NCBI GenBank assembly: GCA_013041995.1
Contig: JABDRA010000432.1
Coordinates: forward strand, 1-6,654
Direction of reading: 5' to 3'
DNA length: 6,654 nucleotides
Source: Anderseniella sp.
GTDB lineage: Bacteria; Pseudomonadota; Alphaproteobacteria; Rhizobiales; Aestuariivirgaceae
Part shown: in pieces, positions 1 to 5,207 of the stretch
How positions within the stretch are numbered: the stretch's first letter is position 1
Layout: each line of letters opens with the position of its first letter
Program-made: the position numbers and the translations under genes
Notes under the pieces: generated by a model
What the model saw: the letters and a program-made list of their open reading frames with translations, nothing else
What the model was told of the DNA's origin: nothing
Database searches by the model: none

Positions 1-341
1 GGTACAAACAGGTGATCATGGAAAAAGCCTGACACAGGATTTACCCCCATATCATTCTTTGTGAGCTCGCTGGCGATACGTGCAATAAAGCCGACCGCCT
101 CGAGTGACGAATGCACGTTCAACGTAATCATCCGGCAGGGAAACTCATAATCGAGGCTAAAAGCCTCGGCTTCAGTTTTGCGCAGTATGAGGGTCGTACC
201 TTCCGCTTCCTGGAACACCATGCGAGCGGCAATGTTTTCCGGCACTGCGCTGTCCGGCAGTGTCACGAACACGTAAACATCTTCGGCAAGCTGTGCCGAA
301 AGCGTCTTTAGGAGCGCATTCAGATTAATCTCACCGCTCAT
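1..341 (-). CDS. ACT-domain protein, DUF2241 (COG3602) type; C-terminus cut by the window edge
   Basis: The protein begins MSGEINLNALLKTLSAQL and reads on without a stop through 113 codons to the left edge. It matches my memory of a small cytoplasmic family with a tandem or single ACT fold. The N-terminal part (about 1-60) has the family pattern 'L..L...L....YVFVTLP' followed by 'FQEAEGTTLILRKTEA'. The hallmark block is near residues 70-113: 'RMITLNVHSSLEAVGFIARIA', then 'GVNPVSGFFHDHLFV'. ACT domains usually bind small ligands such as amino acids; the ligand of this family is not known to me. The start is the ATG at 339-341, supported by a strong Shine-Dalgarno AGGGGGA (minus strand, 348-354) about seven bases upstream. 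Probably only the last 15-25 residues are missing. Family assignment is good; the role is unknown. Confidence 0.85.
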   Translation of the reverse strand, partial: MSGEINLNALLKTLSAQLAEDVYVFVTLPDSAVPENIAARMVFQEAEGTTLILRKTEAEAFSLDYEFPCRMITLNVHSSLEAVGFIARIASELTKNDMGVNPVSGFFHDHLFV

Positions 342-662
342 GGTTGTTCCCCCTGATTGCAATGGATAACCGCTTGCGGCGCAATGCGGACTATTGCCAC
401 TGTTTGCAGCATATCAGTTTCTGGCCTGAAATGACTGCCGTTGTCCATGGTTCGCCAGCATTTGCACCAAGCTGATAACGAGCAGCGCGCTTGCACGGAT
501 CACAGGGCAAGGAGAAGCCTTGGTCTGGCGCAAGAACGATGCTTCGCCAATGTGGGATGCCTTGGAGTGATTGCTTGAACCGGCCATGGCAGTTCTATAG
601 GAATTTGCGAAATCGCAGAAAAACGGCGTCAAAACAATACCTTAATTTTGAAACCTGGTTCG

Positions 663-676
663 TTTCGTTAACGAAA
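663..676. promoter_or_regulatory. Perfect 14-bp palindrome, possible operator of the acetyltransferase
   Basis: TTTCGTTAACGAAA is a perfect two-fold symmetric sequence about 92 bases before the acetyltransferase start. It lies next to an AT-rich patch (640-655) that could be promoter DNA. Such sites are typical of dimeric repressors, for example TetR-, MarR- or LacI-like proteins. No regulator gene is in the window, so the binding protein is unknown. It is too short and AT-rich in the centre to act as an RNA terminator. Confidence 0.4.
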
Positions 677-719
677 TGTCAGCCGCTCACTGGTCAGTCC
701 CGACAGAGAATAGCCCCAA

Positions 720-744
720 TCCCGGCTTATCCGGTTTGCCGGGA
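720..744 (+). promoter_or_regulatory. Leader hairpin upstream of the acetyltransferase
   Basis: TCCCGGC (720-726) pairs with GCCGGGA (738-744), giving a 7-bp GC-rich stem with an 11-base loop. It ends 13 bases before the Shine-Dalgarno. CCGG at 722-725 can pair instead with CCGG at 731-734, so two mutually exclusive folds exist. There is no U-run, so it is not an intrinsic terminator. A role in mRNA stability or translation control is only a guess. Confidence 0.35.
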
Positions 745-767
745 CAAATTGGTTCACGAAGGTGCCT

Positions 768-1232
768 ATGACGAAATCGACACTGTTCACCATCCGCCGG
801 CTTGCAACAGGTGATGTTGACTTGGCTCGAGACCTGCTTGCCGTCTTCGGGCAGGCCTTTGAGGACGAGCACACCTACACTCAGGCAATGCCTGACAAGA
901 CATATCTCGACAAGCTGCTCGGCAGTGAAACGGTTGTTGTTCTGGTGGCTCTGCAGGACGCAGAAGTCATCGGCGGGCTGGTGGCCTACGAACTTGAGAA
1001 GCTCGAACAGCGCCGCTGTGAGATGTACATTTACGATCTGGCTGTTGCAGAACAACACCGCAGAAGAGGCGTGGCGACGAGGCTCATTGAGCAGGTCAGG
1101 ACCATTGCATCACAGCGCGGCGCTCATGTCGTTTATGTCCAGGCCGACCTGGAGGACGAGCCCGCCATCCAGCTCTACACAAAGCCCGGCACCCGCAAGG
1201 ACGTGCTGCACTTTGATATTGCAGTGGCATGA
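768..1232 (+). CDS. aac(3)-I: GNAT acetyltransferase, AAC(3)-I type aminoglycoside 3-N-acetyltransferase
   Basis: This 154-residue protein is a single GNAT domain. AAC(3)-I enzymes move acetyl from acetyl-CoA to the 3-amino group of the deoxystreptamine ring of drugs such as gentamicin. Features shared with my memory of AAC(3)-Ia: 'YLDKLLGS' (46-53), 'EMYIYDLAV' (85-93), the acetyl-CoA pyrophosphate loop 'HRRRGVAT' (97-104), 'VYVQAD' (122-127), and the C-terminal 'LYTK.G.R..V.HFDI'. Pro140 replaces the residue in 'LYTKLG', a small oddity. I chose the ATG at 768 rather than an in-frame GTG at 762. The AAGG of GAAGGTG (758-764) makes a natural ribosome site for 768, and the GTG overlaps that site. 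The gene stands alone, with no integron attC, resistance neighbours or mobile-element ends, so it looks like an intrinsic chromosomal homologue. Actual drug resistance is not shown by sequence; another amine substrate is possible. Confidence 0.85.
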   Translation: MTKSTLFTIRRLATGDVDLARDLLAVFGQAFEDEHTYTQAMPDKTYLDKLLGSETVVVLVALQDAEVIGGLVAYELEKLEQRRCEMYIYDLAVAEQHRRRGVATRLIEQVRTIASQRGAHVVYVQADLEDEPAIQLYTKPGTRKDVLHFDIAVA

Positions 1233-1272
1233 TCAGGTGTCAGGTCTGCTCAATGACATCGCACACACATCA

Positions 1273-1299
1273 TTGCCTGATACGCGAACCTGTTATAGA
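1273..1299 (+). promoter_or_regulatory. Candidate promoter of the FMN riboswitch-ribH transcript
   Basis: TTGCCT (1273-1278) and TATAGA (1294-1299) resemble -35 and -10 boxes with a short 15-base gap. The -10 would place the RNA start at about 1305-1307, exactly where the first riboswitch stem begins (1306). That agreement is the main support. The boxes alone are imperfect. Confidence 0.4.
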
Positions 1300-1305
1300 A
1301 ACACC

Positions 1306-1448
1306 CTGTTCTCAGGGCGGGGTGAAAGTCCCCACCGGCGGTATGCAGGTTTGTCTGTGAGCCCGCGAGCGCCTTCACTGAGTGTGAAGGGTCAGCAGAT
1401 CAGGTGCGATGCCTGAGCCGACGGTCATAGTCCGGATGATAGAGACAG
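1306..1448 (+). promoter_or_regulatory. FMN riboswitch (RFN element)
   Basis: All the conserved blocks of the RFN element are present in order: TTCTCAGGGCGG, GGGTGAAAGTCCCC, ACCGGCGGTA, AGCCCGCGAGCG, GTCAGCAGAT, then GCCGACGGTCATAGTCC followed by GGATGATAGAG. The closing stem pairs CTGT (1306-1309) with ACAG (1445-1448). The variable arm is a clean 7-bp hairpin, CCTTCAC (1372-1378) with GTGAAGG (1384-1390). CAGG (1401-1404) and CCTG (1412-1415) form the next arm. The element binds flavin mononucleotide in nascent mRNA and lowers expression of riboflavin synthesis or transport genes when FMN is plentiful. It lies 84 bases upstream of ribH, the expected kind of target. Confidence 0.97.
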
Positions 1449-1487
1449 TACGACTGCCTGCTGCCGTTGGGTGGCAGACTTCGTTCA

Positions 1488-1529
1488 GGATCGCCTTGGT
1501 GACGTGTCTTGTTGCTTGAAAGGAGATCT
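1488..1529 (+). promoter_or_regulatory. Expression platform: helix that can hide the ribH Shine-Dalgarno
   Basis: Bases 1488-1497 (GGATCGCCTT) can pair with 1520-1529 (AAGGAGATCT). This gives eight Watson-Crick pairs, one G-T (G-U in RNA) wobble and a single mismatch at 1493/1524. The helix covers the whole ribosome site AGGAGA (1521-1526). There is no hairpin followed by a U-run between riboswitch and gene, so control by blocking translation fits better than early termination. A smaller hairpin, CTGCC (1461-1465) with GGCAG (1473-1477), lies between and may take part in switching. The alternative anti-sequestering pair was not identified. Confidence 0.6.
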
Positions 1530-1532
1530 TGT

Positions 1533-1966
1533 GTGACACACACCACCTACGCATTCATAAAAGCCAACTGGCATGCCGACATTGTTGATAGAGCGTTTGA
1601 AGGGTTTTGTTCCGTCATTCCTGCCGGCCAGGTCGACGTCTTCGACGTACCCGGTGCTTTCGAGATGCCGCTGCTGGCATATGAGTTCGCGGTGACAAAG
1701 AAGTATGCGGCCATAGCTGCTGCGGCCTTCGTCGTTGATGGCGGCATATACCGGCATGACTTTGTGGCTGATGCCGTCGTGAACGGTCTCATGCGGGTCA
1801 GCCTGGATACCAGGGTTCCCGTCCTTTCGGTCTCCCTGACCCGCACCAGTATCAGGAAACCGATCATCACAATGAAATCTACCGGAAGCACTTCGTTGAA
1901 AAGGGCCGCGAGGCTGCGCAAGCCGCATTGTTGATAGGAAAGACCAAGGCTACGCTGGCAGCCTGA
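1533..1966 (+). pseudogene. ribH: 6,7-dimethyl-8-ribityllumazine synthase (RibH2-like), interrupted by a one-base frameshift
   Basis: Lumazine synthase condenses 5-amino-6-ribitylaminouracil with 3,4-dihydroxybutanone 4-phosphate, the penultimate riboflavin step. The start is GTG at 1533, six bases after AGGAGA (1521-1526). Codons 1-103 read as a RibH2-type enzyme: 'ANWHADIVD' (11-19, with the ring-stacking Trp13), 'FDVPGAFEMP' (37-46), 'AAAAFVVDGGIYRHDFVA' (62-79, His75 in the catalytic position), 'VPVLSVSLT'. In the zero frame the next residues are nonsense and a stop follows at 1932-1934. In the -1 frame from 1841 the expected family ending appears at once: 'PHQYQETDHHNEIYRKHFVEKGREAAQAALL', ending with TGA at 1964-1966. 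Joined, the product is 144 residues, close to the usual 150-160. The shift lies at a CCC run (1840-1842) where CCCC would restore the frame. This may be a real mutation or a sequencing or assembly error. Its intact riboswitch argues for a gene that works or did until recently. Confidence 0.92.
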
Positions 1967-1992
1967 GTGTTGTGGTTGTCCGGAATGAAAAT

Positions 1993-2026
1993 CAAAAAAT
2001 CCCGGACGCTGATATCAGCATCCGGG
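1993..2026 (-). terminator. Rho-independent terminator of the outer-membrane barrel gene
   Basis: On the minus strand, CCCGGA (2026-2021) pairs with TCCGGG (2006-2001). Inside that is the perfect inverted repeat GCTGATATCAGC (2019-2008), separated from the outer stem by one mismatch. The hairpin is followed directly by ATTTTTTG (2000-1993). It lies about 28 bases past the stop of the barrel gene. On the plus strand no T-run follows, so it should not stop ribH transcription. A third arm, GTCCGG at 1978-1983, could pair with CCGGAC at 2002-2007 and offers a competing fold in the ribH transcript. Confidence 0.85.
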
Positions 2027-2054
2027 GGTCAGTTCTCGCAGAGAAAGTGTTGAA

Positions 2055-3200
2055 TTAAAGCTGTCTGGCGTTCCACTGTTCCAGTGTCATCATCTGAACG
2101 CCGAGGCCGGAATAGTTCACCCGGTAAAAGCCATCTGCTCCGGTGACCAGTGCACCGGGGTGTGTTGCTTCAAGGTCCTGCGCCATCACGCCGACCCAGG
2201 TTGTGACAAGGTCGGACTTGTACTTCCAGCTATACAGCTTGATGCTGTTTTCGCTTTGACCGAGCGCCACGATGTCTGTTTTGAGACGGCGATCAGAAAC
2301 CGGGAATTGGCTTTCACCCGCGCAGCCATGGTCGAAGTTTGGCGTATCGAGGGTGGCACCCTGACGATCGACAGTTAGCATATCACCGGAGAACGAGTAG
2401 CTGGTACCGACCATGAACGTATGATCGTCCAAGTCATCACCAACGGCGCAGTTGTCGCGGAACGTGCCGCGATAGGCCACATAGAACGGCGTGTCGCCGA
2501 CAACCGGCAAACCGGCCACCGTGAAATCGTAGCGTGCGCCTGCCGAAAATACTTCCGCGTCCTGTGTTCCGCTTCCAAGATCAATGTTCGCGTAAGTGCC
2601 TTCGATTTGCAGGCGGCTGTCCATGGTCGGGAACCAGCGCAGCACACCGCGAGCAAACAGTCCATCATCGACCAGCGGACTTGCAACAGGTATCGGGCTG
2701 CTGGGTCGCAAATCGTAACCAACGTAGCCGCCCTGGGCATACAGCGTGATATTGTCAAGATAGATTTGTGCTTCACCGCCGACAAACCTCACATCGTGCT
2801 TGGGCGGACCGAATGCAGTTACTCCTGCGCCACCAAATACACCGAGCAGGAAGGTGGACGGATCACGCCAGCTGAAGTGGGTTGCGCCCTGGAACGAGTA
2901 CCGAGGCCCGAAGACATCATTGTCAAATTCACCTTCAAGCGCGTTTGAGTTGTATTCATACTTGACGTCGGACTGGATCGACAGATTGTCTCCCAGTGGC
3001 AGACTCAATCTGCCCTCACCACCATTGGTGAATACGGTGTCGTCGTTATTACCGTCGTCAATGATCTGTACGCCGGTCCACTGATCAACAACACCTGACA
3101 CGATCAGGCCAAGCTGCCGCTCGGTATATAAGTCTGCTGCACCGGCAGGCGCAGCAAGCGCGATGAGTGCGGCGGACGTTGCCAGAATGGTTTTTTTCAT
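2055..3200 (-). CDS. Predicted outer-membrane beta-barrel protein with C-terminal S74 self-cleaving chaperone domain
   Basis: This is a 381-residue exported protein. The signal peptide MKKTILATSAALIALAAPAG ends near 'AGAA|DLYTE' (21-24). Residues about 25-275 look like an outer-membrane beta-barrel: alternating short amphipathic strands such as 'GRLSLPLG', 'LSIQSDVKYEYNS', 'LYAQGGYVGYDL', 'SRLQIEGTYANIDL', 'FSAGARYDFTV' and 'TFMVGTSYSF', with many Gly, Tyr and Asp and only two Cys (251, 293). From residue 302 it becomes a peptidase S74/endosialidase chaperone-like domain: 'SDRRLKTDI', 'IKLYSWKYKSD', 'WVGVMAQDLEATHPGAL', 'GFYRVNYSGLGVQMM'. In phage tail spikes this domain helps a trimer fold and then cuts itself off before the Ser of S-D-x-x-x-K. 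Ser302 and Lys307 are both present, so cleavage between Val301 and Ser302 is plausible. The start ATG (3198-3200) has AGGGGG (3207-3212) six bases upstream. The transported substrate, if any, is unknown. Confidence 0.8.
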   Translation of the reverse strand: MKKTILATSAALIALAAPAGAADLYTERQLGLIVSGVVDQWTGVQIIDDGNNDDTVFTNGGEGRLSLPLGDNLSIQSDVKYEYNSNALEGEFDNDVFGPRYSFQGATHFSWRDPSTFLLGVFGGAGVTAFGPPKHDVRFVGGEAQIYLDNITLYAQGGYVGYDLRPSSPIPVASPLVDDGLFARGVLRWFPTMDSRLQIEGTYANIDLGSGTQDAEVFSAGARYDFTVAGLPVVGDTPFYVAYRGTFRDNCAVGDDLDDHTFMVGTSYSFSGDMLTVDRQGATLDTPNFDHGCAGESQFPVSDRRLKTDIVALGQSENSIKLYSWKYKSDLVTTWVGVMAQDLEATHPGALVTGADGFYRVNYSGLGVQMMTLEQWNARQL

Positions 3201-3288
3201 ATCAAACCCCCTGCGAGTTGAATCGTTTTCCCCGTATGCAACCCAAAAGACCAAATGCCATTGCGTAAGGGAAGCCATTGTTGCTCAG

Positions 3289-3317
3289 TTGACACAGTTT
3301 TTTCGGATGTGTGACAT
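3289..3317 (+). promoter_or_regulatory. Weak candidate promoter for the VOC gene
   Basis: A perfect TTGACA (3289-3294) is followed after 17 bases by TGACAT (3312-3317), which matches only three of six -10 positions. It would leave a leader of about 135 bases before the VOC start. The whole gap 3201-3459 lies between divergent genes and must also hold the barrel gene's promoter, for which I see no convincing boxes. Confidence 0.25.
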
Positions 3318-3459
3318 TTCAGCCACAGTAACCCGCATGAATGTTTTTCAGACTTTTGACGTGTTTGGGCTCTGTAACGGTGTCTTTTTCCGGGGAGCCA
3401 GAAGAGTTCTGCAATCGCAAAGGCCATAATGCTGAGGGCTTTTCTATGAGGAAGCAGTT

Positions 3460-3873
3460 ATGAATGAAGCGGACCGGCAGTCCGGTTCAGCCTTCGAAGC
3501 CATTCGCGCCGTCGACTACACCGTCATTTTCGTCCGCGATATGCAGGCGATGCGATACTTCTACGAAAACGTCATGCGGTTTTCACTGCTGCGGGAACTG
3601 TCGTCAAACTGGATCGAATATCGTGTCGGCGGCAATACGCTGGTCCTGTCCAGGCCGGGGCTCACCGCATCGGATGTTCCAACGCCTTACGGCAGCGCCG
3701 CGCTTCATCTGGCGTTCAAGGTTTCAGCGCTTGAAGTAGACCTGTGTGCCGAGGAACTCATGCGCTGGGGCGTAAATCTGGTGTCACCGCCCACTGATCG
3801 GGACTTCGGGCATCGCACCCTGTTTTTCCGCGACCCCGACGGCAACCTGCTTGAGATGTTTGCAGAGATATAG
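3460..3873 (+). CDS. VOC-superfamily protein (glyoxalase/bleomycin-resistance/dioxygenase fold)
   Basis: This is a 137-residue cytoplasmic protein with two beta-alpha-beta-beta-beta modules. The first module is 'VDYTVIFVRDMQAMRYFYENVMRF' (18-41) through 'IEYRVGGNTLVLSRPG' (52-67). The second is 'AALHLAFKVS' (80-89), an 'AEELMRWGV' helix (97-105), and the classic ending 'TLFFRDPDGNLLEMF' (120-134). VOC enzymes bind a metal through a His in strand one, a His in the second module and a late Glu. His83 and Glu132 are present, but Tyr20 stands where the first His is usual. Metal binding may therefore be altered, or the protein may be a binding protein. The substrate cannot be told: glyoxalase, fosfomycin-type and dioxygenase relatives share this shape. 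The ATG start has GAGGAAG (3448-3454) five bases before it. The gene is divergent from the barrel gene and convergent with the hydrolase, with 17 bases between their stops, so it is probably transcribed alone. Confidence 0.85.
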   Translation: MNEADRQSGSAFEAIRAVDYTVIFVRDMQAMRYFYENVMRFSLLRELSSNWIEYRVGGNTLVLSRPGLTASDVPTPYGSAALHLAFKVSALEVDLCAEELMRWGVNLVSPPTDRDFGHRTLFFRDPDGNLLEMFAEI

Positions 3874-3890
3874 TGGCCGGATTGCCGAAC

Positions 3891-4895
3891 TCAGCCGCTG
3901 CCCGGTCTCGGGCCAAGATGGCGCCGCAGGAAGTGGACGACTTCCCTCTTCGGGCTGCTGAACTCCATCAATTCGTGCCTGCTCGCCAGCGGTTCATCGC
4001 GATAAACAATCGATGCACTGCCATTGTTCGGGTTCAGGAACGGCTGACAGTCACCCTGTGAAGTGTTTCGAAACCAAGGGTCTTTGGTGCCGACCAGAGC
4101 CAGCACCGGCTCAGAAGCAGATGCACTAACGCCATGGTATTCAGGCCAGCTATCATGGCAGGTCCAGCCTTCAATAATACGTGCCCGCACTTTCTGCTGC
4201 TTGTTCTGAGGTTTGAACGTGGCTGCTGTTATCCCGCCCTGGCTCAGGCCCATCAGTACAATCCGGTCCCCATCCACAAACGGCAGCTTCCGGACCTGCT
4301 CAATGGCGTACCCGGCATCTGCCTGGCGCATCTTCAGTGTGTGCCGGTACATGCCTGCTGTGTAGCTGTCGAGTTCACATGACCGCGGATATTTTTTGCG
4401 GGCCAGGCTGGCCGGTGCAACAACCACAAAGCCATTTTCTGCCAGGAATTTCGTCCGCATGTGGGTTCCCGGCCAAAACCCCGAGCAACCGTGCATGTAA
4501 ACCACCGCCGGCAATTTCCGCTCGAACTTGAACTTTCCGTCCTTCAGTTCTGACACCGTGGCTTCAATGGAGTTCTTGTTCTTGCCTGGAACATGCACAA
4601 TTGCAGCGTCCCATGCCCTGCGCATCTCGGCAGGGTCGGTCCAGTCCGAAGGGGTCATGTCCCCTGGCTGAGCGAACACTTTTGTACTGTTGTGCAGGCC
4701 TCCTGTTTCGCTGAGGTCAGAGTCTGCCGGCGGCGGCGACTTTGGACGAAACAGGCTGAAAATGGACTGTGCGAACCCGCTTACACTGCTCTGGATATCT
4801 GTTTCGGCCCGTACTGATTGCGGAACAAGCATACCGGCAACGACAACTGCGATCCCGATCAGGCGTCTGGACTGTATTCCTGTTGCAGGAATCAT
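3891..4895 (-). CDS. Exported alpha/beta hydrolase, dienelactone-hydrolase-like
   Basis: This is a 334-residue protein with signal peptide 'SRRLIGIAVVVAGMLVPQSVRA|ETD' (cut near 30/31), so probably periplasmic or secreted. Residues 31-90 form a low-complexity, Ser/Pro-rich linker. The hydrolase domain starts near 95. Its oxyanion-hole strand is 'PAVVYMHGCSGF' (129-140), the nucleophile elbow is 'GLSQGG' with Ser218, the likely acid is Asp272 in 'LALVGTKDPWF', and the likely base is His307 in 'SRHELMEF'. The order and spacing fit a complete Ser-Asp-His triad of the dienelactone hydrolase/esterase group. Four Cys in the mature protein (137, 173, 246, 283) could form two disulfides, consistent with export. 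I chose the ATG at 4893-4895 over an in-frame TTG at 4926-4928, because it puts the signal peptide at the N-terminus. GAGGA and GAAG lie in front of it. The substrate is unknown; an ester or amide is likely. Confidence 0.85.
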   Translation of the reverse strand: MIPATGIQSRRLIGIAVVVAGMLVPQSVRAETDIQSSVSGFAQSIFSLFRPKSPPPADSDLSETGGLHNSTKVFAQPGDMTPSDWTDPAEMRRAWDAAIVHVPGKNKNSIEATVSELKDGKFKFERKLPAVVYMHGCSGFWPGTHMRTKFLAENGFVVVAPASLARKKYPRSCELDSYTAGMYRHTLKMRQADAGYAIEQVRKLPFVDGDRIVLMGLSQGGITAATFKPQNKQQKVRARIIEGWTCHDSWPEYHGVSASASEPVLALVGTKDPWFRNTSQGDCQPFLNPNNGSASIVYRDEPLASRHELMEFSSPKREVVHFLRRHLGPRPGSG

Positions 4896-5207
4896 GTGAC
4901 TTCGATCCTCACATCTTCGAAAAATCAAACTGCCGACGGAGAAATATTGCGGCCAGTGGTCTTTTTAAAGACTAACGGTGGGGAAAGAAAGGACAGTTGC
5001 TCTCCCAACCTCCAGACAGCATTTAAAAAGTTCGTGATCGCTCATCCGCGTTTACCATTTCGGGCCATAACAGTTTGTTCGGGTTGAGGCATGACTTAGT
5101 GTAAACTACAGACGCGCCGGTGTTTTTCAGTCGTGGTGAATGGGCAGAAAGCCGCTCATAATCGGATTGACGGGTTCGTTTGAGCCTGTTGGTGGAAGAG
5201 AGCTCAC
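4896..5207. other. Divergent intergenic control region, 312 bases
   Basis: This gap separates the minus-strand hydrolase from the plus-strand repeat protein. It is visibly richer in A and T than the genes beside it (for example 4941-4975 and 5020-5035), as expected for promoter DNA. Open frames across it have no ribosome site or recognisable product. Apart from the inverted repeat at 4959-4972 I see no RNA gene or terminator. Possible -10-like TAAACT (5102-5107) has no fitting -35 box. Confidence 0.55.
4959..4972. repeat. Short inverted repeat in the hydrolase upstream region
   Basis: GTCTTT (4959-4964) and AAAGAC (4967-4972) face each other across two T residues, about 64 bases upstream of the hydrolase start. 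The size and place suit an operator for a dimeric regulator near the hydrolase promoter. There is no direct evidence of function. Confidence 0.3.

Larger units (their letters stand above)
342..767. other. Gene-free divergent control region
   Basis: About 426 bases separate the minus-strand ACT gene from the plus-strand acetyltransferase. Open frames here use poor starts, lack ribosome sites and encode nothing recognisable, so I call none. It must hold the promoters of both genes, but no good -35/-10 pair stands out. Visible structure: the palindrome at 663-676, the leader hairpin at 720-744, a 5-bp inverted repeat TGCGA-AA-TCGCA at 606-617, and a loose TGGCG/CGCCA pair at 526-530 and 545-549. 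Confidence 0.6.

Noticed and set aside
667..673. GTTAACG as a possible integron attC core site near the AAC(3)-type gene
   Set aside because: It does not fit GTTRRRY, and no matching partner site or attC-like structure exists around the gene.
414..814. Open frames on both strands between the ACT gene and the acetyltransferase (72 and 107 codons)
   Set aside because: The minus-strand one needs a TTG start, neither has a good ribosome site, products resemble nothing, and the plus-strand one overlaps the acetyltransferase start out of frame.
802..1416. A 204-codon plus-strand open frame
   Set aside because: It is a shadow of the acetyltransferase and runs straight through the FMN riboswitch; the composition is Ser/Arg/Trp-rich out-of-frame sequence.
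1839..1845. Programmed -1 frameshift in ribH
   Set aside because: The site ACCCGCA lacks the X XXY YYZ slippery form, and housekeeping ribH genes are not known to me to use recoding; mutation or sequence error is simpler.
1485..1928. Minus-strand open frames of 147 and 124 codons opposite ribH
   Set aside because: The plus strand here encodes recognisable RibH; the reverse frames are mirror shadows with no family match.
3289..3330. Possible CRP-like site in TGTGACATTTCAGCCACA
   Set aside because: Only the left half resembles TGTGA and the spacing and right half do not fit the N6 palindrome.
3446..3463. Five-codon leader peptide (ATG AGG AAG CAG TTA TGA) overlapping the VOC start
   Set aside because: It coincides with the Shine-Dalgarno of the VOC gene and has no ribosome site of its own; chance is more likely.
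3900..3913. GCCCG-GTCT-CGGGC hairpin near the convergent VOC and hydrolase ends
   Set aside because: It lies inside the hydrolase coding end and no T-run follows on either strand, so it is not a supported terminator.
5075..5107. Promoter TTGTTC...TAAACT before the small secreted protein
   Set aside because: The 21-base gap is too long and alternative pairings match only half the consensus.
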